A DNA stretch of 64,000 nucleotides from Symbiodinium natans (GCA_905221605.1 CAJNDS010000014.1:284501-348500), one strand, 5' to 3'; numbered from the stretch's first letter, positions 22,101 through 29,184 are shown. The notes: generated by a model from the letters alone, not told the origin. Made by a program: numbers and translations.

Positions 22101-23693
22101 CAGGAACGGGAGCGCAGCAGTCAGCAGGTTCCTCCAACTCCCGATGTGCAGATTGGGGGGAGCAATAGCAGTCAGCAGGTTCCTCCAAGTCCCGATGTGC
22201 AGATTGGGGGGAGCAATAGCAGTCAGCAGGTTCCTCCAAGTCCCGATGTGCAGATTGGGGGGAGCAGTAGCAGTCAGCAGGTTCCTCCAAGTCTCGGTGT
22301 GCAGATTGGGGGGAGCAGTAGCAGTCAGCAGGTTCCTCCAAGTCTCGATGTGCAGATTGGGGGGGGCAGTCGCAGTCTGCAGGTTCCTCCGAGTGGTGTT
22401 GAAAGCTTGACTGTAAGAACGGCATTAAGCCTTGCCGCTTACCGGGGTTTGGCAGCTTCGAGCGCCGACGTACGGGCGGCATTCCTTCACGCGCCGTTGA
22501 ACGGCCAGCCTGAGTCCGAAGAGATTGTCACTGCGCAGTCTCCATCCATTTCCGTGCTGAATCTCCTTGACTTAGAAGATGACCCTACTCCAGATGATAG
22601 GCCCCATAGAGCTGTAAGTCCCCGGGTTCCTGTAGAAGGTCAATTTTTCCTTGGGGAAGGGTGGTCTTCTTCTGAAAGCGAAAGCGGAGATTCGACAACT
22701 GAGCCGTCGATATTTTCTGTGTCTAGCGGAGATGCTGCTGTCGATGAAGAAGTATGGGTTATTCATGATGCCGAGGCCAGACTTGCCCAGGCAGACGAGC
22801 CACAACCTTTAGGAGTGAACTTCCGAGCTGGGCATGAAGTGCTAATAGGGACCTATGCTGACGACGAGGTTAGTATAGCGCTTCAGGGATGGTCCCAGGC
22901 TGAGGTTGAGACTATTGTTACCGGGCTGAATGAGGGTGAATGGACGTCGTTTCATGCAATGCTGGCACAGACCAGCAATCAAGAAAGTCAGAGTTCCACT
23001 CAAGTTCAGGGTTCGCAAAGTGTGGTTTGGGTCGTCGGGGTCGGGGTCGGTTTATCTCTTGTTGGGGCATTCGTTCAGTTGTGGAGCGTTAGTTTTGTGG
23101 CGTGTTGGTTCTTGCTGCTTTGGTGTAGGAGTAAGGGGGATTTTGCAGGGACTTTTGGGAGGATTTGGGGTGTGCGGCCAAGGAGTGATAGGCGCTGGGT
23201 CGTACTTCTCTATGTTCTCTGGTTAGTCCTGGGCGGCATTCTTCCTAGTTCTGCAGAGGTAGTAACCTATGGGGATGAACCGGTTTCTTTCGGCAGGTGG
23301 GATGAACCGACTGGTAGCTCCACTGGGGTTGGCGATGTGTGTCTGGAGGATGAGCAAGGGTCTAGCTCTGAAGAAGCCGGGAGCTGGGACTGGTGGCTGT
23401 GGGTTGCCTGCGTGATTGGAATCTGGGAAATCGTTCGTGCCTTATCTCTTCGTGTGTGCAGAAGTAGAAAGACAGTGCAGGATCAGGCAGTCAGCGCCGA
23501 AACGGTGCCGTGGCCTTTGCATCCAGGTATCCCTCACCGAGCGAACATCTTGTACTGCTACTGGCGTGCAGGATACGTGTTTGACGTACAAGAATATCCT
23601 GAAGCGGTTCAATCACGATTTTATGGCCTCCTAGGCTCTCACCTTGAGAGGCGTGACAGAGATGGCTTGTCCTCCACAGACTCTTCTGATTGA
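13155..23693 (+). CDS. Copia gag-pol polyprotein with extra domains
   Basis: Domains in order: a gag region with a coiled-coil stretch near 213-240; a CCCH finger C810-x8-C819-x5-C825-x3-H829; a CCHC knuckle C840-x2-C-x4-H-x4-C853; protease DSGA at 965; integrase zinc site H1463/H1468/C1475/C1478 and catalytic D1502, D1686, E1721; a 2OG-Fe(II) oxygenase-like segment at about 1975-2125 with H2040-x-D2042, H2105 and R2115; RT with SADIRTAFL (D2394) and YVDD 2504-2507; RNase H with D2684, E2723, D2758. Beyond that lie hydrophobic segments near 2860-2912 and 3290-3433, five 17-residue repeats from 2988, and a second copy of an RT segment (3080-3135). Copia pols are usually 1200-1500 residues, so 3512 is exceptional. 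The start was chosen as the first ATG after the leader, and no frameshift separates gag from pol. The catalytic residues of every enzyme are present. Confidence 0.96.
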   Translation: MDSFTRQRRGSGGRDIEVPAGASEPDYQAALGQEDSEQQPAPVRLGEMSPGMLEQGGVPAEPETPANLFVASPFHSEKVKSEVELLRSRPATLDDDGRRAGIDYDEAALGDSSFLSGGREPDYSLAGHGSRGGAPKLARVEIAGEHAVEQSGEAEEQKPGIVEVQPETGRGWEITGKGRGANPRDGSASTFAGEKPGASDARELIPDSGFSRMEQMMLQVMQENAALRQRLEAVESQSSGLSGGTCVTALEAQVSSPMSFAGNVQSCVAAPRENRLVQMPSAFPGNDFQGSELSRGWFETARVAQPPGMCPPPCGALVGSPTERGGSGQGFEFCRVRHETSVPFMPGIRSPPPRPPSVPLRTLVERDEGWGSGTQTLGQFASFALASREGQGESGYHTPRSVGASGLAGFSSDGYPLSPGGTVIRPPPGPPPMSPRGVQAYGSGHLGANAAECGVMSGGSRGPGYLAGVEDFARGEKGIPSQGVPGSSPTVAEGISSFSAPGAFPEEPAKYIIDLPKLAAADLTTSAVTCGNWLAQTRQVFAGLSPSASVWFSSVEGVANASYQRWLVADPLERLALDPSTVVAHYDAVKYQRVESRAVSLLLSCVPQSFKDELVTNRWMTTASILYRILCVYQPGGSTERAYLLSRLVQPDPCKSFKDAISGLRRWQQDLIRAREIQATLPDPSLLLKGIDAATSSLLALQPMVAFRVSVFRHKSSIDYNPSVTGVTQLVKLIQAECESLAMTVESPPDKKARAAAAAAAAAKAPDPKLPSTSASSQTPSPTVAAVFGEADAGKGKGKSSKGSGSTVECFRFGDGTGCRFGDSCTFRHDRAKARRQSRCLACGQSGHYRPDCPIVPAELRQVLPEGGSPSAKSPPSPKKSEAKPKPKSQPQAKGISEDAPSGSAGARNSEASSASGAKEALFAEAAKLLQGASAKVLRVGEWNIDETWLCSAVSASNLEYALIDSGATNALRFACSEELRGAESIRVDLASGVTELHVNEYGTLLSPVDCQLILPAGYLVSMGYRISWGKKGCRIRHPKLGELEVSVVKGCPLVPRELGMRLLDQYERFRAGSRSVKGLTCSEAGEQLNAKEVKMWLRDQLKQSAAGLLDRVTQVSLLRSVFPGISDWVLERTVVDPEDPFAGCQGVAPWNRRLRRSVDRDTQGSVLLRVGAVGDKWKGPGRVVELRRDFGSDLGIAPVFLQVLKWAQSGVLGGIVASTEEKGFELGSSLSDSEKEAALRKQVSWFRLCLVYMVAQAAAENTACEVTEPREPAGEGESGSGEPPQGLDDPHEIALWALRRAAVKLQMSAEPELSDLKGGPRAAESPPVCKGGQTERAVFFVLEGSFDGLTRPEEVEGLREAYGLYRVSFDQGCLGNLARDSTVLVTSSWDVFESLHALRVPEHIQMPESSRINGSRVWAPGLIGCVKNAWEKCRRSRLEVGDLSERRALLAKLTEEESLRRHRANDHIPFRRGCGDCIAAQGRQRSHWRSRITTLYSLSVDIAGPFKDGRSFDPIASGRDRGRGYKYFIAAAYSIPLSPELRPDLSPPDDLAEYCPSECEQEAAGVGPVADEASEDCSEWLDGVHEQIAGGFSSKALFRRVRGKTFPRVDPLQDGAEFAERKAPGPDLPGNAADGAEEEPKVVTKTLFLGIPLRTKRGSEVMGQVQALVNRLESFGYPVHRYFADRAKELRSHALIQWLRERGIRASFTAGEDPAGNKAEVSVQRLKQDARKLLRVADLPIEFWPFAILHASQRHFVQMAEALGVGQAVLLPFGVWLHARKRLKSGHKKHWETRTVPGKYLGVATDCAGGHLVLIQDGSEQRVLLTNTVYPVDPLTVPKPKFRLTTKTPPGFAVRAVAAKSARWPTGRSSVARFAPGGECVGCLRDFESSEGPKFETGLESGSSSLSEEASDGDLGVTTDEEGFQELQVDGTTVKLLFGDSGVWLGNKLETGDYSTVEALEVLRRCADKLPPPNRRVLGGKGRCAVMGLYNQGGFQGVSRFAKDHGDLVRYLNKFVRAQGCEHPYTTLYLTRNTSTPLHQDARNERVVPVWVIALGEFQGGGLWVESSDGQGPVLRQLPGGDLRAGFVRDIHDNPCTFSGQLWHCAEPWCGKDRWVIAAYAPRGTWKILNEYARELESLGFDSKGLDHLFAAERASISKFNAEGDEDLTSEGLWEVEFPCEVLKPGWREHVLRNHLSSALACKVLVKELSCFGNDDVGYELIRTLKSVECQREWYEGLLWDDFVRNSGSMLKALNQDVPLNPEDQTSPAEAFLQTRTVSLAEAKGELVLWIPSATEEVVSLEQTNEAVERIVVSDIERLIQEGKRVTQVPGKAVLTRKAGVGKRRFRCVACGNYIPTGSPDSNNLYASGVESLTVRTALGFAAYRGWAALSADIRTAFLHAPLDGELESEEIIVVRPPSILVDMKILSPNHRWRVRKALYGLRQAPLAWARFRDKSLRVLTFQCDGAWYALQQGVSDDSLWFITKSEIAEDDTERWHGILIIYVDDLLGFASSVILSALFDEIQKLWKLSEPEWIREEAATKFCGLEIQALQRGGYHISQVSYLQELFARYDVTSSASAPLSNWTDPENEQQVQLETVRKAQALTGALLWASSKTRPDIAFAVSKLGQYAVKAPSIVIESGHQILRYLYGTADLWLEYQKPSDNSWLDAPVPRTLNTLELYTDASHAPNGGRSCQAMVILWGGNVLCWESCRQPFVTLSSTEAELVAVTAGIVAAESIGGIIEEMIESDITVSALCDNQAAVRSFAVGSLGWRNRHLRMRAAAGRERIDAGSLVVTYVPGSIQLADIATKPLSRARILQLAELMNMRMRLSPAGADDSIRTVSRLSSSFGSQGSVSPRTLAGLALVAVLSGVRAQPALRVEERIEWILWFFGVLVGLVLLAWAQWFLGLGFRGFWRGEQLRELVGDAVSLGGLEFAAEAQQDFGVGNEVSLASEVESRAGSEGDGSEQFSETELLEAQRKLQERERSSQQVPPTPDVQIGGSNSSQQVPPSPDVQIGGSNSSQQVPPSPDVQIGGSSSSQQVPPSLGVQIGGSSSSQQVPPSLDVQIGGGSRSLQVPPSGVESLTVRTALSLAAYRGLAASSADVRAAFLHAPLNGQPESEEIVTAQSPSISVLNLLDLEDDPTPDDRPHRAVSPRVPVEGQFFLGEGWSSSESESGDSTTEPSIFSVSSGDAAVDEEVWVIHDAEARLAQADEPQPLGVNFRAGHEVLIGTYADDEVSIALQGWSQAEVETIVTGLNEGEWTSFHAMLAQTSNQESQSSTQVQGSQSVVWVVGVGVGLSLVGAFVQLWSVSFVACWFLLLWCRSKGDFAGTFGRIWGVRPRSDRRWVVLLYVLWLVLGGILPSSAEVVTYGDEPVSFGRWDEPTGSSTGVGDVCLEDEQGSSSEEAGSWDWWLWVACVIGIWEIVRALSLRVCRSRKTVQDQAVSAETVPWPLHPGIPHRANILYCYWRAGYVFDVQEYPEAVQSRFYGLLGSHLERRDRDGLSSTDSSD
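15582..15713 (+). other. Gag nucleic-acid-binding zinc fingers
   Basis: A CCCH finger (residues 810-829) lies 10 residues before a CCHC knuckle (840-853). CCHC knuckles are usual in copia gag; a CCCH finger beside one is less common and would add RNA binding. Confidence 0.85.
19080..19550 (+). other. 2OG-Fe(II) oxygenase-like domain inside pol
   Basis: Residues around TPLHQDARNE give an H-x-D pair. A GGGLWVE strand follows, then GQLWHCAEPW with the distal His, and a basic residue 10 positions later (R2115) in KDRWVIAAYAPRG. This is the metal- and 2OG-binding layout of the double-stranded beta-helix oxygenases. It sits between integrase and RT, where copia elements normally have only a linker. 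Which subfamily it belongs to (TET/JBP-like, AlkB-like or prolyl-hydroxylase-like) cannot be decided by eye. Confidence 0.68.
22116..22391 (+). repeat. 51-bp coding tandem repeat
   Basis: Five full units and a partial sixth encode SSQQVPPSPDVQIGGSN with small changes. The repeat keeps frame and leads directly into the duplicated RT segment. Confidence 0.95.
22392..22560 (+). repeat. Duplicated RT segment within the same ORF
   Basis: It matches 20259-20427 closely. SGVESLTVRTAL, SADVRAAFLHAPL and SEEI recur in the same frame. The copy ends before the YVDD region, so it cannot be an active RT. Confidence 0.92.
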
Positions 23694-24092
23694 ACTGATT
23701 TTGGGGCATTCTGAATAAGATCAGCGGTGTCCTAAGTTGCGGATGCTGGCAACTGCCAAAAAACCAAAGGAGACGAAGACTATCAGCTGTTATCTCCAGA
23801 ATATCTGGGCTTTTAATCCTCATGAAGCTAAGTCTTGTGGGGGGTGTAGGATCATAGCTATAGTTTTCGGTCTCTGCTTGCATGCGTGGATGCCTCTTGA
23901 TCCGACATCGAACTGCTCCAAAGGAGAAAGGGCTGCCGAAACAGAACGGCCTGTTCGAAATAGGGTCAAACATTTGTACAACGAGGCTTTTGTCCACTTT
24001 TGCAACCAAAGGACGATCCATCTGGGCTCGGGCATATAGAATGCTGATGTTTTCCTGGTGATGCATTCCAATCACCTGAGTCTTGGAGTCTC
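23694..24092 (+). other. 3' untranslated region of the copia element
   Basis: About 400 bp from the stop codon to the polypurine tract. Minus-strand frames across it are antisense to the element and carry no motif. Confidence 0.8.
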
Positions 24093-24105
24093 AGGTGAGG
24101 GGGAG
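24093..24105 (+). promoter_or_regulatory. Polypurine tract
   Basis: AGGTGAGGGGGAG immediately precedes the 3' LTR, where plus-strand priming is expected. A single T interrupts it. Confidence 0.75.
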
Positions 24106-24258
24106 TGCGTGAAGCATCCTGGCCGCTCAGGTGGAGACGTTGTTGCGTTACCGAGGCTGTCTTTTGTTCGAAAAAATCGAGGCGCGATCCGAGGGTCTAG
24201 GATTCAGACTTAGGCTGCCTAAGCTTTCTGGTCCCCGTAGGGTTCTGTATTTCACGTA
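24106..24258 (+). repeat. 3' LTR
   Basis: It is identical to 12912-13064 and is followed by the CTAAA target duplication. Confidence 0.96.
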
Positions 24259-24299
24259 CTAAACCCTAAACCCTGAACCCTAAACCCTAAACCCTAAAC
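24259..24299 (-). repeat. CCCTAAA array, right part of the insertion target
   Basis: It continues the array that ends at 12911. Its first five bases are the right target duplication. Confidence 0.93.
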
Positions 24300-24314
24300 C
24301 GAACAGCTACGAAC

Positions 24315-24363
24315 CTTGAGGTGTTGGTGAAGCATGGCTTGGCAAGGCTTCGGGGTGTGGCCC
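24315..24363 (-). CDS. Exon, product unknown
   Basis: A strong acceptor (ACCTGTGTTTCCAG|G) and donor CAAG|GTTCGT enclose GPHPEALPSHASPTPQ. The following intron is the one that may contain the copia element in antisense. Confidence 0.62.
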
Positions 24364-24417
24364 CTGGAAACACAGGTATAGTACCCAAAACTACAAAGGA
24401 TTCTCCTGCAATAGGCC

Positions 24418-24550
24418 CTAAACCCTAAACCCTAAACCCCAAACCCTAAACCCCAAACCCCAAACCCTAAACCCTAAACCCCAGAATCCCCTAAGCCCCT
24501 AAACCCCTAAACCCCAGAATCCCCTAAACCCCTAAACCCCTAAACCCCGT
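24418..24550 (-). repeat. Mixed CCCTAAA and CCCCTAAA array
   Basis: Units drift from 7- to 8-mers with CCCCAGAATC interruptions. Confidence 0.88.
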
Positions 24551-24829
24551 GGGAGTCCTTCTGCTCCTCCCGGCACTCCTGGGTCGAACTGAGCATATTC
24601 GGGCGCTACAAGGTCTGGTTAGTTGGGGTTCGGGGGTTCAGTTAGGGTTCAGGGGTTTAGTTAGGGTTTAGGGGTTTAGATAGGGCTTAGGGGTTTAGCT
24701 AGTGTTCAGGTAGGGTCTAGTTAGGGTTTAGGGGTTTAGTTAGGGTTTAGGGGCTTAGTTGTGGTTGGGATCGGAGTCCCTGAGGGCCCTCAATACTCCC
24801 TTATTTGCTTTGTGAGAATGGGGTCTCAC

Positions 24830-24955
24830 CATATGTATATGTAGATATGTGTATATATATATATACACATTTATATATACATATACACATATGTGTGTGT
24901 GTGTGTATATGTATATCTATATATATATATATATATCTCTCTCTCTCTCTCAATC
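24830..24955. repeat. TA/TG/TC-rich microsatellite
   Basis: Compound dinucleotide runs (TA, GT, CT) with no gene. Confidence 0.92.
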
Positions 24956-25082
24956 TCTTGAAGGTCGGGTCGCGTGGATTTGAAGGTATTGGGCTGATCT
25001 CTGGGCTCTCCTGGTGGCTCATCCTCTCGAGCAGCCGCCGCAATGCCTCCACCTCTGGCCACCTGGGGCGGTCAGCCGGCCG

Positions 25083-25262
25083 GTTTAGGGTTTAGGGTTT
25101 AGGGTTTAGGGTTTAGGGTTTAGGGTTTTTAGGGTTTTTAGGGTTTTTTTAGGGTTTTTTTAGGGTTTTTAGGGTTTTTAGGGTTTTTAGGGTTTTTAGG
25201 GTTTTTAGGGTTTTTAGGGTTTTTAGGGTTTTTAGGGTTTTTAGGGTTTAGGGTTTAGGGTC
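25083..25262 (+). repeat. TTTAGGG array with TTTTTAGGG expansion
   Basis: The centre consists of about ten perfect 9-mers (TTTTTAGGG) between ordinary 7-mers. Confidence 0.95.
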
Positions 25263-25395
25263 GCTCAGGGCTTTCCAAATTATGTATAGGGTTCTTATGA
25301 GAGGGGGGGTTCATGGGGAGTTGGTACTTAGGGAACCTTAGAGAAGCTTAGGGAGGTAGTAGGGAGTATTAGGGAACCTTGGGATACGTAAGAAC

Positions 25396-25480
25396 CCTCG
25401 GCGTGCTTGTGTGTCTGCGGCTGGGCGGCTGCTGCAGGCTTATGTGCATGGGCTGGCCCTCCATGGCTTCCACGCGCTCG
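25396..25480 (-). CDS. Exon, product unknown
   Basis: 28 codons from CTTGCTGAG|C to AGG|GTTCTTAC include ERVEAMEGQPMHISLQQPPS and an Arg/Ser/Thr-rich end. Neither site belongs to a telomere-like block. Confidence 0.72.
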
Positions 25481-25997
25481 CTCAGCAAGCATGGGTTTCA
25501 TGGTTCAGGGTAAGGTTTAGGTTTGAGGGTTAAGGGTTTGGGGTTCCCAGCCTCTCCAAAAACCAAAGCGCCTAGAACCCAAAACCCTCAAAAGCCGAAC
25601 CCCCCCCCCCCCCCAACTCTCAAAAGCCTTAAAAGCCTTAGGGGCCTTAAAACCTTCCTAAGGACAGAAACCGAAACCCCAAGCCCTGGGGGGGGGGGGA
25701 GCACAGGGACAGCAGGGTGGAAACCCTAAACCCCAAACCCTAAACCCTAAAATCCCGAAAACCCTAAAAAGCCTAAACCCTAAAAACCCTAAACCCTAAT
25801 GGAAGAAATTCTCTGCACCTCCCCCCGCCCCTACTCTCAACCCTCGCCAATGGGTTTGGGGTTTACGGTTTAGGGTTCCCCCTGCAATATTCAGTATTCA
25901 CGTTGAACCCCTAGAGACCTTGTTAAGCCCTAGAGGCCCTAAATCCAATGAAGCCCCGAACTCTAAACCCTCAGACCGTTCGGGGCTGGGTTTCGGC

Positions 25998-26057
25998 CTT
26001 AGGGTCAGATAGCAACAGGCCGAAAGGCTGTTGGCGCTCGGTCTCGTCGTCGCTGTC
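25998..26057 (-). CDS. Exon, product unknown
   Basis: Exactly 20 codons in phase 0 (DSDDETERQQPFGLLLSDPK) between GTGCATAG|G and a GC donor, AAG|GCCGAA. Confidence 0.58.
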
Positions 26058-26089
26058 CTATGCACAGCTCCCTATCAGACCCTAAACCT

Positions 26090-26830
26090 TAAACCTTAAG
26101 GAGTATGAGGAGATCTTAGTCCCATATATAAGCCCCATATATACCCTTGTCTAGTCACATCGTCCCTATGTACCTAAGTAGCCCCCGTAATAACGCTTAA
26201 AGAACCCCTAGGGCCCCTGATAAGGGTCCTTCGTTTAGTCCCTTGAAAACCCAAATTACCCTAAACCCTGAACCGTGCAAGCTCAAGATCCCACGACATG
26301 GGCAGTTCTCAGAAACAGGGGTCTAGGGACCCCTGAAAGGGTTTAGGGTTTAGGGTTTAGGGTTTAGGGTTTATCCGGTCTACTACGCAGCCTATTTTCT
26401 GGTCTCAAGTGAGCTCAAGACGTCTGCGGTAATTACGTCTACTCCCTGTTTAGGGGCAGGGAAACGACAGAACTCCAGTCAAGGGTCTAATGAAAGGACC
26501 TAAAGGGAAGGGTCACGCGGACTCGGCGCTCTACGGAAGACTGCAAAAGAGGATAGATTTCACACCCGTCTTAGCTACCAGACGCGTGATCTGACTTAAA
26601 TTAGACAGTAGGAGAAAGAAAGAATCCACAGTTCTATGACTGGACTCAATTCGTCACGTCATTTCTGCGGGGTGTATACGTAATGTACCGAAACATCGCA
26701 ATGGCCTCCATTGGGATAGAAATGTCCGTAGCCTCTGCATCTTCCGCATACTCGTCTCATAGAGCAAGGGAATGCAAGTAGGGCTTAGGGTTTCGGGTTT
26801 CGGGTTTGGGGTTTAGCCTTGAGGGGTTTG
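26090..26830. other. Intergenic or intronic unique segment
   Basis: Unique sequence with one short TTTAGGG block (26338-26372). No exon or motif was recognised. Confidence 0.5.
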
Positions 26831-26831
26831 C

Positions 26832-26928
26832 CTCTTCCAACTTGATCACAGAGCAAGCTGTCGTCTCTGAGTCTTTCAGTGTACCAGGGCACTCTCCAGG
26901 CAGGTTTGCTGGCCGAGGCGGACAGGCG
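26832..26928 (-). CDS. Exon joined to 26989-27051
   Basis: The acceptor TTTTGTGGTTTAG|C and GC donor GAG|GCAAAC bound it. Two frames are open. The one that continues the upstream exon in phase reads SKPAWRVPWYTERLRDDSLL. The separating intron is 60 bp. Confidence 0.6.
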
Positions 26929-26988
26929 CTAAACCACAAAAGCATAACATCTAAACCCTAAACAAACCCCAAGGGTTTGGGGAAGGAC

Positions 26989-27051
26989 CCCAAATGTAGC
27001 TGATCGCAAGTCAGCTTCGTCCTCGTTTCCAGCTGAGTCTGCCGACCCCTC
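26989..27051 (-). CDS. Exon, acidic segment
   Basis: Exactly 21 codons in phase 0 (EGSADSAGNEDEADLRSATF then G) from GCTTGCTGTCAG|G to GGG|GTCCTT. It joins 26928 without a frame shift. Confidence 0.66.
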
Positions 27052-27109
27052 CTGACAGCAAGCGCATGGCCAGTGGATGTTGTGGCATCAGAACAATCAA
27101 CATAAGTAA

Positions 27110-27330
27110 GCAGGATAATAACAACAAAAAAACAACAAAGATTTATAATGGTAATAATAACAATAAAAACATTAACCATCAATAATAGTAGTAATAATAA
27201 TCATAACCATACTCGAAATCATAGTCATAATCATAACACTGCTAATCATCATAACAATAATTAGTAATCATGAGAATACGAATAGCAATAGTAATACCAA
27301 TCATAATGACTCCACAGTTGTTAATGCAGC
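27110..27330. repeat. AAT/ATC-rich low-complexity tract
   Basis: Imperfect AATAAT and ATCATA repeats, much richer in A and T than the surroundings. No gene. Confidence 0.85.
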
Positions 27331-27353
27331 ATGAGTCTTACGAGGCAGCTTGC

Positions 27354-27440
27354 GGGTTTAGGGTTTAGGGTTTAGGGTTTAGGGTTTAGGGTTTAGGGTT
27401 TAGGGTTTAGGGTTTAGGGTTTAGGGTTTCGGGTTTAGGG
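27354..27440 (+). repeat. TTTAGGG array
   Basis: About 12 units. Confidence 0.95.
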
Positions 27441-28099
27441 TTCCGAGTTGCAATGGACCTGGAGTTTGTTCCTTTGTTTTTTTCTGGGGGGGATAGGACA
27501 GGGGCCTGTTTAATTAGCACGAATGCTTTGGGGACTTGGCATTTGCAAATGCAAAGTTATGCTAAGGGCAGAAAGTAATGGGAATTACTTACGCTCTGAT
27601 CGTCCCCTGTTCGTTCGTCCTTGCGTTGTCGAAGCTCGCTCTCGAAGTGCGCGTGTCGGCAGTGGCTGCCCATCTGGCACCTCCCGTATCTGAAGGAAGT
27701 GCACCTGGTAGGAAAGGCTAGGGCGCGATGCGGTCTTGGGTTTGGGGGGTTCAGGGTTTAGGGTTTATGCCCAGCATCCATGCTGGGAAGAAGCGTCCGG
27801 TGCAGCGTATGTCATGGTAAGACAAGAAGAAGAAGAAAAAGAAGTAGAGAGCCATTGCAGGGTAATCGCAGGAGGAATCTATCAGCACACCGGCGAGAGA
27901 GGAGGCGCAAATGTCGTCAATCCGACCCCTTTCTTTGGGGCTACGCAGAGCACTGGAGTTTGGGGTTTAGGGGTTTCGCCGGAACCTGCAAGTCCTGCAG
28001 CCCAGGGCACATCGATGTCTTGTAGACATCCTCCGTACTACGAAGCCTTAGCCGTTCGGGCTGCTGAAGCAGGGAGCGTCAGGAATTGAGCGTCATTGC

Positions 28100-28131
28100 T
28101 TCCACATGACAGCGGACCAAGTTCTCCACTT
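28100..28131 (-). CDS. Short exon candidate
   Basis: VENLVRCHVE reads from CTCGCGCAG|A to a GC donor, GAA|GCAATG. The frame goes on seven codons to a TGA. Confidence 0.42.
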
Positions 28132-28484
28132 CTGCGCGAGATGATCCCAAGGGTCCATGCTCTTAGGGCTGAGGATGGTTCAGGGGCTTGTAGGGGTCCA
28201 TGCTCTTTGGGGGTTTTAGGGTGTATTGGGTTTAGGGTGTAGGGTTCAGGGTTTAGGGCTCAGGGATAAGGGGTAAGGGGTCCACGCTTCCCACAAGCGC
28301 GCCATCTGGCCTCACGAGGGTTGCAAGTCAGGCTTGAGGGTTTGCGAGGGTGCGCGGTTGACGTCGGGAGTATCAGAGGAATGCGATGAGAAGATCCTGC
28401 AGGCCAAAAGGCTTCCCTCAAAACCCCCCCAAACCCCCCCAAACCCCCCCAGGGCCTTAAGGTTTTCCAGCCCTTCAGTGATAC

Positions 28485-28566
28485 CCCGAACAGGGCTTTC
28501 TTTGCAGCTCGGTGAGCTCGTCCCTGCTGTGGGCGAAGGTGCACTTCGGATCATTGCAGCCCTCTC
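28485..28566 (-). CDS. Exon encoding half of a CCCH zinc finger
   Basis: The frame reads GCNDPKCTFAHSRDEL, the last part of a CCCH zinc finger (C-x4-C-x3-H). The first cysteine must come from the preceding exon. Splice sites are a pyrimidine-rich TTTCTTTGCCACCGAG|G and donor GGG|GTATCA. CCCH proteins bind RNA and act in mRNA processing or decay; the parent protein is not identified. Confidence 0.78.
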
Positions 28567-28588
28567 CTCGGTGGCAAAGAAAGTCACC

Positions 28589-28756
28589 CTAAACCCTAAA
28601 CCCTAAACCCTAAACCCTAAGCCCTAAGCTCTAAGCCCTAAGCTCTAAACCCTAAACCCTAAACCCTAAACCCTAAACCCTAAACCCTAAACCCTAAACC
28701 CTAAACCCTAAACCCTAAAACCTAAAACCTAAACCCTAAACCCTAAACCCTCACCC
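28589..28756 (-). repeat. CCCTAAA array
   Basis: About 23 units, with CCCTAAG and CTCTAAG variants near the low end. Confidence 0.95.
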
Positions 28757-28761
28757 TAAGC

Positions 28762-28776
28762 CTCGGCTTCCTCAGA
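28762..28776 (-). CDS. Possible micro-exon
   Basis: Five codons (SEEAE) follow a good acceptor, GCCCCCATCGCAG. The donor is GC type. Confidence 0.32.
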
Positions 28777-28854
28777 CTGCGATGGGGGCATGCGGGCGGG
28801 GTTTAGGGTTTAGGGTTTAGCGATCAAACAATACAGGAGCCTATGGGGCCGTTA

Positions 28855-28930
28855 CTTGGGATGTTGTCCTTCATCGGGAGTATCACAGGGGGTGCTATAA
28901 TCCCTATGAAGGACTGACAGTATAAGGGGG
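28855..28930. mobile_element. Family A MITE-like palindrome, copy 2
   Basis: It starts CTTGGGATGTTGTCCTTCAT and ends CCTATGAAGGACTGACAGTA. The left arm is shortened compared with 29103. Confidence 0.65.
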
Positions 28931-29102
28931 GGGGAAGGGGGGGGGGGGGGCACACCCCCAGTCATTGCTCTAAATTGTCCCGTGTGGGTACCCTAAATAA
29001 TCGGGGCCGCCTTACAAGAAGGACCCTAATGGAGACCTAAAGTTCGAGAACTGCCACATGACTGCCAGTGGTATTCCCTTGTAGGAGTAGCTAGAGTAAA
29101 AA

Positions 29103-29184
29103 CTTGGGATGTTCCCCCTGATACTAACAGTCCTTACTAGGGAATTTTAGTTAGTAAGGACTATTAGCATAAAGGGAACATGCC
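29103..29184. mobile_element. Family A MITE-like palindrome, copy 3
   Basis: Inverted arms contain CTGATACTAACAGTCCTTAC and GTAAGGACTATTAGCATAAA, with outer ends TTGGGATGTTCCC and GGGAACATGCCA. Confidence 0.7.

Larger units (their letters stand above)
12912..24258 (+). mobile_element. Complete Ty1/copia LTR retrotransposon
   Basis: The 11.35-kb element has two identical 153-bp LTRs, a primer-binding-like site, one 3512-codon ORF in the order gag, protease, integrase, RT, RNase H, a polypurine tract and a 5-bp target duplication. Integrase before RT is the copia order. It lies antisense to the surrounding exons, between exon candidates near 12.1-12.4 kb and the exon at 24315-24363, so it sits in an intron or between genes. 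Identical LTRs and an intact ORF suggest recent insertion and possible activity. Confidence 0.97.

Noticed and set aside
21934-22482. Overlapping 158- and 180-codon ORFs in the copia repeat region
   Set aside because: They are alternate-frame shadows of the 51-bp coding repeats.
13155-23693. Element as Ty3/gypsy or a retrovirus
   Set aside because: Integrase precedes RT and RNase H, which is the copia order. RT and RNase H motifs (LYGLRQAP, YVDD, YTDASHAP) are copia-like.
24801-25095. Tyr/Ile-rich ORFs around 24.8-25.1 kb
   Set aside because: They translate TA/TG/TC microsatellites.
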